Positions 44,930 to 56,854 of a stretch of 64,000 bases of DNA are shown here, piece after piece. The notes under the pieces were generated by a model. That model was not told the origin of the DNA and searched no databases. It was given only the letters and a program-made list of their open reading frames with translations. Numbering within the stretch: position 1 is the first letter of the stretch; each line of letters starts with the position of its first letter. The position numbers were made by a program, and so were the translations under genes. This DNA is from Tribonema minus (taxonomy: Eukaryota > Sar > Xanthophyceae > Tribonematales > Tribonemataceae): NCBI GenBank assembly GCA_017506865.1, contig JAFCMP010000020.1, positions 1-64,000 on the forward strand, read 5' to 3'.

Positions 44930-46870
44930 TCACGCCAGCGGCGCGCTGCCGGCGCGCTGCCCGCCGCCGCCGCCGCTGCCGCCGCCGAGCAGGTCCGGGC
45001 TCGACCCGGCGTGCGACCCCAGGCAGGGGGTCGTGGAGCCGGGGCGCGAGAAGGCGGAGAACGCTGACGTGCTGGAGCTGCGCCGCAGCGCCGCGTGCGC
45101 CGCGCTGCCGCCGCCGGCGGCGGCCACAGGGCTGTTGCTGTGCACCGAGCGCAGCGCGTTTGCGAGTGCCGTCTCCGCGTAGTCGGCCTCCGCTGCCGAC
45201 CACGGCTTGAAGGTGTCGAGGTCGATGCCGCAGCTGCCGCCGGCGGCGGCGGCGGCGGCGTCGACGACGACGGCGGCGGCGGCGGCGGAGCTCAGCGGCG
45301 GCGACGGCAAGCGGTGCGCGCTGCCGCGGTCGCGCGCGAGCTGCGCGACGCGCAGCTCGAGGGCGCGGCGCTCCGCCTGCAGCTGCGCGCGCTCCTCCTG
45401 GCGCTCGCGCTGCAGCCGCAGCAGCTGCTGCTGGACCTCGATGAGCTGCTGCGTGGGCGAGGGCGTGCCGAGGCGCTCCTGGGCGGGCGCAATGTCGGGC
45501 AGCGTGAGCGTGAGCGATGGCGCGACGGGCGGCGCCGGCGGCGCTGCCGCTGCTGCTGCCAGCGCTGCAGTTGATGCCGGCGGAGGGGGCGCGAGCGGCG
45601 CTGCAGCCAGCGGCGCCACTACCGGCGTCGCGAATGGCGCCGCCTCGCTGCTGCCATCGGTCGCGGGTGTCGCAGGCGCCGTGGGAGCTGCCGCCGCTGC
45701 CGCCGCCGCTGCCGCCGCAGCGGCTGCATGCTGAGTAGAGCCAGCCGCAATGCCGCCGGCGGCAGCGGCGGCGCCAGACGCGCACTGCTGCTGCTGCTGC
45801 TGCTGCTGCGCGTCGGGCTGGGCGCGCGAGCGGTACAGGTGCGCGCCGCGGCTGGTGGCGCGGCAGATGACCTCCTTCTTGCTCTCGAGGTGCGCGACCT
45901 TGTTGCGCAGCGTGACGGCGGTGCGCGTCTCGCCACCGCCGCCGCCGCCGCCCGCCGCGCGCAGCCGGTCCTGCGCGGCGAGGCGCACGCGCAGGCGCGC
46001 GATGACCTTGTCGATGCTCGCCAGCTGGCGGTGCGGCCAGCGCTTGATGCCGAAGCTGCGGCACACCTTCTTGAGCATGGTGGCGCTGAGGCCGAGCTCG
46101 CGCGACGCCTCCGCGAGCGGGTGCGAGTAGTAGCGCTCCAAGTCCGCCAGCGTGAGGGAGCTCGCGCGCCGCCCCTGGCGCGGTTCAGGGCGCGGCGGCA
46201 GCTCCAGTGGGCAGTCGACGGGGCGCGCTTGCGGGGAGGGCGTGGAGGCGATCGGCGTGCCCCTGTCGAGCGCCTGAACGGGCGAGTGGCGGTGCAGGTG
46301 CCGCATGTACGCCGCATGCTCCGCGGACTCCAGGTTGGGCTGGCGCAGCATGGAGGCTGAGGGCGAGGGGGAGCTGCGGTACTGGCTGCTGTGGCAGTGG
46401 AGATCCTCCTCGTCGCTCAGCTCCATGGAAGGCAGCCGCTCCGAGCGGTAGAGGTCGTCGATGTCCGCGCTGTCAGAGCCATCGCAAAACGGCCGGCCAG
46501 CGCGCCTGGCAGAGCGAGGATGCTCGCCGTCTTCGGACAGGTATTGGTGGTCGTCGCCGCCGATGTCTTCGGCGGAGCCGTAGCAGGGGCTGGACGGGCG
46601 CTGCGTTCGGGCATAGCTGTGATCGTCGTCGAGGAGCAAACTCAGAAGGCTGCCGTCGCCGTGCCGGGGGGGCTCGTACGCTCGCACATAGCTGCTGGTG
46701 TCGACGCTGGTGCCCGCGAAGAGCTCGCTGTCCCTGCAATCGTGGCGCACAGAGGGGACGACTGCAATGGGCTGCGCAATAAACGCAGACCTGAAGATGC
46801 TGCTGCGCCGTGCGCCTCCAGAGCAGCCGTTGCTGCTGGCGCCCTGCCTGGTCACCTGCTGAGGGTGCAT
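44930..46870 (-). CDS. RWP-RK domain transcription factor (646 aa)
   Basis: Single open frame. I chose the ATG at 46870 (MHPQQVTRQGASS); the frame continues upstream without an earlier ATG, so a further 5' exon is possible. The RWP-RK DNA-binding domain lies near the middle: LTLADLERYYSHPLAEASRE, LGLSATMLKKVCRSFGIKRW and PHRQLASIDKVIARLR. The signature reads RWPHRQ in place of RWPxRK. A coiled-coil-like stretch follows later (IEVQQQLLRLQRERQEER, then RALELRVAQLARD), with poly-Gln (DAQQQQQQQQC) and several poly-Ala runs. The N-terminal half is Ser/Asp/Glu-rich (MELSDEEDL) and may be an activation region. No GAF or PB1 domain is seen, so it resembles RKD-type and not NIN-like proteins. The family regulates nitrogen response and gamete programmes in green lineages; the target here is unknown. 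Confidence 0.88.
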   Translation of the reverse strand: MHPQQVTRQGASSNGCSGGARRSSIFRSAFIAQPIAVVPSVRHDCRDSELFAGTSVDTSSYVRAYEPPRHGDGSLLSLLLDDDHSYARTQRPSSPCYGSAEDIGGDDHQYLSEDGEHPRSARRAGRPFCDGSDSADIDDLYRSERLPSMELSDEEDLHCHSSQYRSSPSPSASMLRQPNLESAEHAAYMRHLHRHSPVQALDRGTPIASTPSPQARPVDCPLELPPRPEPRQGRRASSLTLADLERYYSHPLAEASRELGLSATMLKKVCRSFGIKRWPHRQLASIDKVIARLRVRLAAQDRLRAAGGGGGGGETRTAVTLRNKVAHLESKKEVICRATSRGAHLYRSRAQPDAQQQQQQQQCASGAAAAAGGIAAGSTQHAAAAAAAAAAAAAAPTAPATPATDGSSEAAPFATPVVAPLAAAPLAPPPPASTAALAAAAAAPPAPPVAPSLTLTLPDIAPAQERLGTPSPTQQLIEVQQQLLRLQRERQEERAQLQAERRALELRVAQLARDRGSAHRLPSPPLSSAAAAAVVVDAAAAAAGGSCGIDLDTFKPWSAAEADYAETALANALRSVHSNSPVAAAGGGSAAHAALRRSSSTSAFSAFSRPGSTTPCLGSHAGSSPDLLGGGSGGGGGQRAGSAPLA

Positions 46871-49166
46871 GGGGTCCAGGTTGAAGGGCAAGGGGCCTGG
46901 GTTGTGAGAGCCTGTCACCGGGCATCGGTCAACAAGGGCTGCTTCCCATCGCCTGCCGCTCCGCAGCCCCCAACTCCTGCAGCCCCAAGCAAGCTACAGA
47001 CACGCAGGAAACCTCCAGACTGCAGTTTCCCCCCACTGCCCCTTGTCTGTATTGGCTCTTATCCGCCAAGTCACATACCCTCGTCAAAACTCGCCAGAGA
47101 CCCTCGCAAATATGAGAGTATTCGCTGGATGGAATGCAACTGTTGGCGGACATTCGGAGGGGTTTTACTGGCTGACAGCGGTTGTGAGCGCTTGTCAGCG
47201 ACCGCGAAGGCTCGCCAGCGAGCGGCAGCGAGCGGCAGCGCGCACCGCTGGCTTGAGGGTGAAGGGCCCTGACACGAAACGTCCACTTCGTGGTTATCTG
47301 GGGTAATTCTGGACAAGTTTAGGGGAAAATGGCCACAGCGCCGCGAACCCTGTGCGAAAACAGAGATGCCTCTTGACAGCACTGCTGTATCCCCGAGGAG
47401 CGTAGGTGACTGCAGCAGGACAGACCCGGGACGGCTCAGCGCCTCTTGGCGACGCTGCTGCGGGACACCCGCGCCGGCGGGGCAGCACAGGACAGGATAC
47501 CTCTGCTCGGTGGCTCGTCGTCGATTATCGCTGCCGGGATATCAAGGTGCCCCTCGGGTGTCAGGCACCTCACTGACGCTGAGGCATGACGTGTGAGAAC
47601 ACTTCATTTGCACTGCCTGATTCTGCGAGACACAGAAACTGAGCAACAGAGAGCAACAGAGAGAGATCCACGCTCACGATGTTTGCTGTGGGGTCTGAAC
47701 GACAGACTCTCCGCTGTCTCATGCTGTGCTGCCTTTTTGCTGTAGCTGACCTCCGTCGGCATTTCGATGGTACTGGTGGCGAACAGCACACATACCTACA
47801 GAACCTGTTGCAGAGCAAGGTGTGCCCTTGGCACAGCAGCCACCACTTGTCACTGCAAACAAAAGCCAGTCATGATTTCGTTTGTGACCATGTTGCTGAT
47901 GGTGCACCAGCTGTGACACAAACATCTGATGCCTCTACTCCAGTTCGCCTGATGCCGCTGGTTGTGCCCTAGAGCTTATCCCACAGTGTCCACTGCTGCA
48001 GCTGCAGCAGCAGCTGACTGGGTAAACACTCGGTTGCTGCAGACGCAGCTGTGATGCCTCCTCAGAAAAGACATCAGTGGCAAACAGAGCTGCTGACAGT
48101 ACCAATTGAACTCCCTCGTACACGCAAAGAGCGCGATGATAAAAACAGCCACGTTTCGCAGTGTGTGCAGCACACACTACCTCAGGTGTGTCCGCCATTG
48201 CCATCACCGAGTGCACATGCTTTTTGCTGGGGCATCGACTGCGCCTAGAGCCGCGGCCTTTAGCCTCTAATGACTTGTGCAGGTTGCCTACGCTTTGGGA
48301 CAGCGGCGTTTGACATGCCGGCATGTGTGCACTCGCGCATGCACCAACGCATTGCGTCTTAGCACGCAGACACAGACATACCTGTCCCAGGCTAGTGTTT
48401 TCGGGACAAACGGATGTCACCGGCTTCTGTTCGACAATCAAAGCCGTTGTGACAGAGACAGCCTGGTGTGATTTGCTGCAATTTGTGTGCAGATTGGAAC
48501 GGCCTGCATTCCTAAGCAGACGGCGCAACCCGGAGGCATGCAGTGGCGCCAAGGTAGGGTAACTAGATGCGACCATGGTGCAACTTTGCACGTGACTTTC
48601 TATGGGTGCACACATTTGCTTAGCAAAGCTACATACTGTAGGACAATGTGAGTGCACGGTACCATTGACAAACGGCTTTAACTATTTGATTTTCGTTGCT
48701 GCACCAAATCAGGTTCGGGCTCTCCTGCGGGCAACAACCGTGACTACCCACGAGCATGACTTCTGACAGAGTGCATGCCTACCCAGCCTCAGCTGTGCAC
48801 ATGCGCTGAAGTTACCACTGCGACCATAGCACGCAAAGGCTGCAACGAGATCGCATCGACTTGGTACATGGAAATTGCATGCCACACAGACGCACTGACA
48901 TAATCCCAGTTCCTGCTGCAAAGCGCTCGAGCACGGTGCCGTCGAGTCAGATCCGCACTGGAAAAAAAAAAGCACACCATGCATACATTGCGCACTACAA
49001 GAGCCAAAGCAGAGCACGCAGCAGCAGCCAAGTCGAGCACGCGCACCATCCGTAACAGACGTTATATGAAGGCTGTCACCCGCGTGCGCGCGCGCTTGTG
49101 CATGCGTATGCATGCGTGTATGTGTGTGTGTGAGTGTGCATGTGATGAGAACTTCAAGTTGAAGTT
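46871..49166. other. Intergenic region between the RWP-RK and EF1B genes
   Basis: No supported gene on either strand; open frames are short and compositionally random. The palindrome ACTTCAAGTTGAAGT lies at 49151-49165, immediately after the EF1B stop. Confidence 0.5.
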
Positions 49167-52100
49167 CTAGCTACAGCGCTGCATGTTGATGAGGTCGACG
49201 GACTGCACGTCGTCCTCCAGGGCCTCGATCATGTCGGAGATGTCGTTGAGCCCGACCTTGTCATCCTCAATGGTGCACGCAATGACCAGCTTGTTGATGC
49301 CAAAAGCGACGGGGGCCAGCGTGCAGCCTGCGGGGTGTGTGTGTGTGTGTGGGGGGGGGGCAAACAGGCAGGCGCGGCACGGTGAAATTCAAGCTCAGGT
49401 TGCACGAGACTGAGCGTTGTGGACGAGCTACTGTCAAGGGGTACCTCAGCAAGAGGTCCTTATCATCACCAGCTCGTTTCATAAAATGGCTGACCCTGCA
49501 AGTCGAGCAATGCACGTGACAGTGGGACACAACGCAGCTGGCAAAGGCCATGCCATACTACGTATAAAGGCCAGATGATTGGGGGCAAAGGAATGTGCAG
49601 CTGCTGTGTAGCCTTGGCCCTTCTCTGCAGCGCTGTCGACATTGACGGCTCAGTTGCATGCTGTCACAGCCGTGTAGTAACACGTAATACGCCAGGGGGT
49701 GAGACAGTCGGTCGCTTGCAGCGCTATGTACGCCGTGCTGCAACACCAGCCTGTGCGACAGGCAAATGCTGCGGCAGTCAAACACACGACGCGATGGGCC
49801 AGAACCGACTGGTGTGGCTGCCATGCGCGGCAAGAACTTGTGCCTTGTGTACTCGCCAGTGCACGTGTCACGCGACAAAAGCCACTGAAGTTACAGTTCC
49901 TTTTCCCGATGACACATGTGCAGCCTCAGTAGCCTACAGACTGCCCAAATCATCCACGTCACCGCGTGACGGGAGACCCACAGGGGGGGCGCAGGACCAC
50001 TCTATACCTGAGGCTGTCCATGGCACACTTCGCGTTGGTATGCTACTGTACAGATTACCTACTTGATATCCTGTGCACAGTTTGCCTGCTGCAGTGAGCC
50101 GCGGCAACGAGCAAGGGGGAGGGGGGGCGCAGGGGGGCGCGTGCCCGCATGTGCCGCAGGTGACTCACCTTCAGACCACCTCAGGCCGTCCATGGCGCAC
50201 TCCTTCTTGATCTTCTCGTACAGCGCCTTGAGGTCCTGGTCGGCCTCCCAGGGCTTCACCTCGTACACCACCTGCAGACAGCGCAGCGTTGCGCGGCGCA
50301 TGTTGGGTAAACAACGATGAACTAGGGGCATTCGCTTCGCTTTGCACGCGACCTGCAGGCGGCACAGCGCGGCGCAATGCACGCTGGGTAACTGTGTACG
50401 GATTGGAGGGCTTTTGTAGAGTGTGCGGGGGTGCGCCGCGGAGCATCGCGTAACCGTGGACGAATTGGGGGTACATGCGTGTAGCGGGTGGGGCGCGGCG
50501 TTGGCGCCGGGCATACGCGCGCCACTGCTTGGTGATGGGTGCGCGCGGGAACAGTCATTGGAACTCAAACTTGTGGGAAGAGTGACGAGAACTTGAACTT
50601 GTGTGTGCGGCTGTTCAAATTGCCAGACATACGAGCCCGGGCATCCAGGCCAAAGACGGCGACTGCAATACAGCCCAGGCTTGTCAGTGAGCACGATGTG
50701 AACACGTGATAAAAGTTTGTTTTTTGTGGTTTGGCACGCAATGAGGGCTCCACAAGATGTGTGGCGCTGTATCCGCTGCGGGGGGTGGTGCTGATGAACG
50801 AACAATGCCGCGAGCATTTCCTCTAGCATTTATGATGAGTGTTTGGCGGGCTGAAAGAGGCTGACACTGCTGGGCGACGCGCCTGCGTACAGTGACTTGC
50901 CGCAGGCGCTGACAGCGTGCGATCAGCAGCTATGAGCCGCCAGTGACCTGTTACTCTCGTCCCCACATCGGGACATGATCCCAACCCGCACTTCAACTCC
51001 TGCCTTCGCTCCCCCTGCCCCCTCCCCCCCGCCCCCGGCCGGGAGCACCTGTGCGCCCCGGTCTGCTTCCGTTTCGGTGCCTGTTTGTGCACACACAAAT
51101 CACATGCTAGGCCTGCTTGCGCACACAACTTCGCTCCGCGTCACGCCCGGTGATGCTCGGCGCGACACCTGCATGAGACGCTGGTCTTCTACTTCAAGTC
51201 ATAACTTCTACTTCAAGTACGATGACTGCGGCAGAATATCCACGCTGGCTCGGTGCGGAGCGCTGCTGGGCGCTGTCGCTGGCAACAGCTCACGCACAAT
51301 GCGCAACTGCAAGCTCCATGTGCGCATGCACCAATTGCCCGTCGACCGGCATGCGCGGCTTGACCTGCAACCATGCGCGAGCCACCCAGGCAATGCGACG
51401 CATGCTGCCAATGCACTTCCCCATCTGTGCAGGCAACTACCGGGTGAAGCTGGCGCTGCGTGTGTACGTGCTGCACCGCTTGCCCTTGCCCATCGGCCAA
51501 CATGCGCGGCTTGACGCGCGACAATGCGCGAACCGCCCAGGCGATGCGCGGTGCATGGTACGCACTCCCCTTCATCGCAGTCACCAACAAGTTGAAGTCG
51601 GCACTCAGCAACAAGTTGAAGTTGGTACTCAACAACAAGCAAAGTTGGTACTCACATTGCTCATCTCTATCTTCTTCTTCTTGTCCTTTGCTGCCTTGGC
51701 GGCGGCCATCTGCTCCGCACGCGAGGGCCCCTTGGCAACAGGTGCTGCCTCCTCAGCGTCCTCGTCCCCAAAGTCAATCTGCAGTTTCATGATGGTGGTG
51801 GGTGATAGCGAGGCTCAATGAATTGGTGATGAAGGAAACTGAAGTCTGAGCAGGAGAGATTGCATGCATGCGCTCAGTGCGGACCCTGATGAAGCTGGAG
51901 GTAATGAACGAGTGAGGGCCCTGCTCACAGCCAACAGGCTCAGCAATAATTCCTTCCGCAAATGAGGGACTGGCATCAGCCCAGGGGTATACAGGGAGGC
52001 AAGGGCGCCAGAGATTCTCACCGCTGGTTCAGCAATCGGTGAAGTAATACGCATGTATGCATGCTGCACAGCGCAAACTTACATACGGGACACTGTCAAG

Positions 52101-52826
52101 CTGCGGCGACAGGCTTCGTCGAGCACCGCCGTATGTGACTGCCATGCCATGAGTCGCACGATGTAGAAAGAGGCAGCACATGTTACTTGATCTAAGCCTT
52201 TGCACCCCAGAGAAGGAAGCCGTAACGCAGATGCTAGGCGCGCAACACAAACGCACGAGCTCGCGGACACCCTTTGCAGTACCACCACCGCTGTCAAAAC
52301 TGCTGCTATGTTGGATCACTTAGATCATAAACAATACGAAATACCTCTCTATTCCCGCAGTATTTGCACAGGAATGGCTTCAGCCACGGCGGTCGTGCAA
52401 GCACACAATTGCGTGCGCAGCAGGGACCATTGCAGCTGCGCTGAGTCAGTGAGGTGTCGTCGTGCACCAGACCTTTTGAGCAGACTGCGTGTACTGCCAA
52501 TGCTGCTTGCAATCAGTCAAACAGCTGTACACCAGGTGCAGATTCGCTCACACGTGCTTTTGTGAAAGCATACCAGGACATCACTAATCCACACAGGCTT
52601 GAGCTGAACGCGGCTGTCTCAGACCGTGCAAAAGCCGTGATTCAGAGCTCACTTCATCGTCGTCGTCATCCGCCTTGGCGGCGGGCTTGGTCTCCTTCGC
52701 CTTGGCCGCCTCCTTCGGGGCTGGTGCGGCCTTCGCGGCTGCGGGGGCGGCAGCGCTGGTGCTGATGCCCAGAGCGTACTCCAGAGCAATGCTCAGCTCA
52801 TCGTAGGAAATGTCGAACGCTGCCAT
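49167..52826 (-). CDS. EEF1B: Translation elongation factor 1B, beta/delta type (four exons, 186 aa)
   Basis: Exons are 52826-52653, 51778-51656, 50271-50169 and 49327-49167; phases sum to 187 codons. Exon 1 (MAAFDISYDELSIALEYALG) is followed by an Ala/Lys/acidic hinge. Exon 2 starts IDFGDEDAEEAAP, the conserved acidic box before the catalytic core, then a Lys-rich helix (AKAAKDKKKKIEM). Exons 3-4 form the guanine-nucleotide exchange domain: VVYEVKPWEADQDL, DGLRWSEG, CTLAPVAFGINKLVIACTIE, and the C-terminal EALEDDVQSVDLINMQRCS. This domain reloads eEF1A with GTP during elongation. The protein is shorter than typical (about 220 aa) and lacks a full GST-like N-terminal domain. Introns are long (about 0.8-1.4 kb); a decayed copy of the exon 3 start lies in intron 2. 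Confidence 0.93.
50330..50420 (-). pseudogene. Decayed tandem copy of the EF1B exon 3 start and acceptor
   Basis: GCCTGCAG/GTCGCGTGCAAAGCGAAG (minus strand, boundary near 50352) parallels the true TCTGCAG/GTGGTGTACGAGGTGAAG at 50271, offset 81 bp. The intron upstream of each is also similar (TTACCCA, GTGCATTGCGCCGCGC versus CATGCGCCGCGC). Confidence 0.75.
51240..51560. repeat. About 165-bp tandem duplication in EF1B intron 1/2 border region
   Basis: CATGCGCGGCTTGAC, then (A/C)AATGCGCGA(A/G)CC.CCCAGGC and GATGCG-type sequence occurs at about 51348 and 51511 with similar flanks (GCACC..TTGCCC). It lies in intron 2, left of exon 2. Confidence 0.75.
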
Positions 52827-54753
52827 GATCCTCTCTTTGCGCTGCTGGTGGTGAAAGATGGGTCCGTGCAAGCCAACCATGATCAAACTTCACGATGAAC
52901 GTGAAGTTTTGTGAAGTTTTGTTCAGAGCGTGAGCAGCTTTAAATTTACGCAATGTCAGCCCAGCTAGCCAACGAGTTGATCGCGTATTCCCAAGACCCT
53001 TGATTCAGTAGATGCACCAGAATGGGCGACACCATGAAGGCTGGGTTCAACACCTGGATCCTCCTGAACACCAAAGGCTGGACATCCTGAGAATTTCACG
53101 GGGCCATGGACGACATGTGCTGCTACCTACTCTGATACACGATTTTGACTGCAACTAATGTTGCGGCGAGAGCGCATGCAGAGGGCAGGTTTCGCATGAG
53201 CGCGGCCAGAGCAATCCAGCCTCTCACCCCCCATGGCAGGCCCATAGACACCAGTTCTTCAGGCACAGCAGCCCATTCCAGCGCTGTCGCACAACGCGCG
53301 GGCGCCAGCATTCCGCTGCTGGTTCTACAGCGCACGCCGTGGCGTGCGCGGGCTGATGGCACTGACGCACTTATGCGGAGGGGATGTCCTGCGTCGGGCG
53401 CACGTGCGCAGCAGCCTCCAGGGGGGGCGCAATGGGCTTTCATTGCGGCTAGCGCGACGGCAACCGCTCACTGCGGACTCATAGGCGCACCGTCATGGAT
53501 GGCGCACACTGACGCATGGTCGGGGGGCTGGGAGGTGCTCAGCAGTAGAGTACAGGGCGGCGTCCATGTAGGTGGTCAGTCCCTTCCACAGCAGCAGCGA
53601 CGCGCCGGGCGGCCTCAGTTAAGCGGTTTCAGTTAAGCTTGAGCAAAGTGGCGGCGCGCCGTGGCAATGCTGGCACACTGCAGTTCTTGTGCAACGGAGA
53701 TGGAGACGGCGGCAGCGGCAGTGATGGTGGCACTTGCAGCGCAGACAGCAGCTCCTTTTACCAGTACTTGCAGTGGCGGCACGCGCACTGCTGTTTGAGT
53801 CCTTATAGATCCACTTGAGCATTGGCAGCTGCAGCAAGAACAGAGGAGGCAGCACCGCAGCGGGGCAGCGGCGGCCGCGGCAGCCTTGTTGGTGGCAGCA
53901 GCTCCTGCACTAGGCTGTGACACTGTCAGCGCGCATGGTAGTACTCTCTGCACCACATTTGGATGTCCTTGATTCTTAGAAGCGGCTGCAAGGCCCGAGC
54001 TTCAAGTCGGCTGGCAAAATAGGGTCTTTGAAGGCGATTAGTGGGAGGAGGGCAAGACGCACCGTGCACTGCCCAGGTCGCCATTGGTCGCTAACGGCGG
54101 GGGCACTGCTTTAATTCTTGAACCGCTTCCATTGTTATGACGAGCTGCTGAGAGCGCTATGGCTGCTGGCTTGTTTACATATATGCAGCAAAGCCCAGGC
54201 CACTGTACCTATAGCTGAAGTCAATCTGTGAAACGAGCATACGCCCCTTGCCGCTCGGCCTTGAAAGTTTACACAACATCGTCAAGTCGCTGCCTCTGAA
54301 ATCAGAAGCTCACATTGGGCGTCCGACCAACACACACAGCTGCTCGAACAAACTGATGATGCCATGGTCAATATTGCCGCGCATTAACTTCCTGCTTGCT
54401 GGTCAACAGGTCTTCTCGCGTTCCCGGGTTCCGAGAACGATGCCAGTCCGAGAACGTCGGCGCTTTGGGGATCCTCGCCGGATCCTCGCCGGCGGGCCGT
54501 CGTGTTGCCTTGTATGACTAGGAAGCATGCTCAAGGGCACCGCCGAAGCAGCAGAAAAAGAGGTACGAGCAGCCAGAATTGCAGTTTCGGCCTCTTGCCG
54601 ATTTTGGGCCGTGAGATCAGCACGGGCGATGCTCCGGGCTAAAAGCTCGGGCCCAGGCCCAACAGCGGCCATTCCTGCCCGGCTGTGGCATGCTGCATCA
54701 GCAGCAGTAAACCATTCGCAGCAAGTCAGACGCGCAAAAGCTGATAGAGAATC
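52827..54753. other. Intergenic region between EF1B and the second SDR gene
   Basis: No confident gene. A minus-strand open segment at 53123-53443 ends with a hydrophobic stretch (ACALAATLVAVKIVY), and another at 54403-54819 is moderately long; neither has recognisable motifs or a clear splice context. Confidence 0.45.
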
Positions 54754-56854
54754 ATGGAAACCAAGGTGAGAAGCACGCCTGCTTGCCCCCGAAAGCACGT
54801 GTGAGCGAGCGCCAGACAACCTTGGCTTTCTTGTTCATGACATCACATAGAGGCGTAATCGTTTGTGCACCCTGCACTGCTCACTGCTCGCCGGTCACTG
54901 CAGAGATTTAACGGCAAGGTCGCCATTGTTACTGGAGCTTCAACAGGAATGGGACTGGCGACAACAGCACAGCTGGTGCGTGAGGGAGCCAAAGTGGTGA
55001 TGGTGTCGCGCAGCCAGGACAAGCTTGATGCTGCAGTGGCTGAGATAAAGGTCAGTCTCTACTCCGAATAGATTGGTAATCACACAGTATGCTCTCTGCT
55101 GACTTGTTTGCATGTGCCAGTTGCCAGTGCCGTGCAGCTATAGCCAGATCAAAATCCCACCACTGCTGTTTCACTATGATGATTCTTTCCATTCGTGGCT
55201 GCTGCAGGCCAAGGTCGGTCAGGTGACGACCCTGGCTGCGGACGTCAGCCAAGAGGCCACCAACAAAGCCATGGTGGAATTGGCAATGGCCAAGTATGGA
55301 CGTCTAGACATAGTGTTCTTTAACGCGGGCACCTTTGAAGGCGCCCTCCTTGCGCAGGCAAGTCTTCAACTTCACCAGCTGCAGAGCGTCATTGGTTGCC
55401 CTTGCCTCAGAGCTTGATGCCGCTCAATGCCGAGGCCGCCACAAACAGGTTGCGATCACCGTACTTTTGCTGCTGGTGTGCGATGCACTGTGCATCAGTC
55501 ATGTGGCGAGGATGACAACAAGCGGCTGAGTCATACTTTGACCACAGAGCTTGTGCGTCAGAAGCTTCTGCCTTGCATTGCGTAAGACAGCACAGTACCT
55601 TTCTGTGGCAGCACAGTAGCATTGTAGCTAAGAAAACTTGACGCTCATTTTTGTCTGCCGGGTGTCCAACAGACTTGAGTCAACTGATGATGTTATGGTA
55701 GCTATAGTGGAAAAGTAGGTTGAACAACTTGCTGGGTAGGACTATACACAGCCAGCATTCGAGATCCTTGTTTTCAGCACTTGCTTTGCCTTACATTACT
55801 GCGTTGCTAGACTGTAATAAAGACAAGCTATTGAACAGTCCTTGAAATAACTGCGGCAGCCGTGGCAAAAGACTTGAGTCAACAATCAGACTAGATGTAT
55901 ACTCTTCGAGAGTATCTAACGCAGACACTGCCCTCGCTGCCTTGCAGATCACCAGTGAAATGGTTGACGCAGTCCTTGCCACCAACTTCAAGAGCGCGGT
56001 GTTTGGCTTCAAGTACGCGCTGCCCGCCATTGAGAAGAGCGGTGGCCAGGGCAGCATCGTCGTCAACTCTAGTGTCGCAGGCAGCGCTGTATGCGCGCTT
56101 CCGCGTGCTGCAGGCGCCGCCGTCTATTCAGCCAGCAAGGCCGCCGTGGATATGCTCGTCAAGTATGCGGTGAGTCAGTGAGTAGAGTGAGTCAGAGTTG
56201 CATGGCTGCTGGTGCTGCAGCAGTCCAGACGTGTTGCTGCCCCGATGCAACAACTTCAACAATGTGACGTTGCTGCACGCACATTCTAGCAGCAGCCTCA
56301 AGTGACGGCATGCAGTAGCAGCTGCGCGCTCGCGCCCTCGCTGTTGCCACTGACAACTCTGATGACAAGGACTGTGAGCATTACCTTGCAAAGTTACTAT
56401 ATGGCTGACCGGGGGAAATGTTGGTCGCCCATCGCACCGTGTTACCACTTCCCACTTCCTTTCCCCCCTGCAATCGAATGCCACAGCTGCTCAGTCTGAG
56501 CGACTAGCCCTAGCCTTTGGCCGGAAGTCAAGGGCATTGCGTCACATGAATGTCGTCATCTTTACGTCACTGCCTTTCTACACGACCGCCGCGCAGGCCG
56601 TGGAGGCAGCGCCGCACAACACGCGCGTCAACAGCATCGCGCCGGGGACGGTCCGCACCCCTTTCCTGCAGGGCGTCCACCCCGGCCTGCAGGACAGTGA
56701 CATCGATAGGGGGGCCAAAGGCATACAGCTCATTCAGCGCGCTGCCTCTCCGGAGGAGGTAGCGAAGTTTGTGTGCTTTCTGGCGTCAGATGAGGCATCC
56801 TTCGTCACCGGCTCCGTGCACCTGGTCGACGGCGGCGCAGCGGTCGCCATGTGA
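54754..56854 (+). CDS. Short-chain dehydrogenase/reductase, paralogue 2 (five exons, 262 aa)
   Basis: Exons are 54754-54765 (METK), 54904-55050, 55208-55357, 55948-56169 and 56597-56854, identical in length to those of paralogue 1. Motifs: [44 protein letters not shown] and IAPGTVRTP; the C-terminal end is [12 protein letters not shown]. All catalytic positions are present. Intron 3 uses a GC donor (GCGCAG/GCAAGT). It is tandem with paralogue 3, about 2 kb downstream, separated by a retroelement remnant. Confidence 0.93.

Noticed and set aside
44757-46360. Plus-strand open frames across the RWP-RK gene
   Set aside because: Antisense shadows; the minus frame carries the recognisable domain.
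53123-53443. Small membrane protein on the minus strand
   Set aside because: Only one hydrophobic stretch, no family motif, no splice or promoter support.
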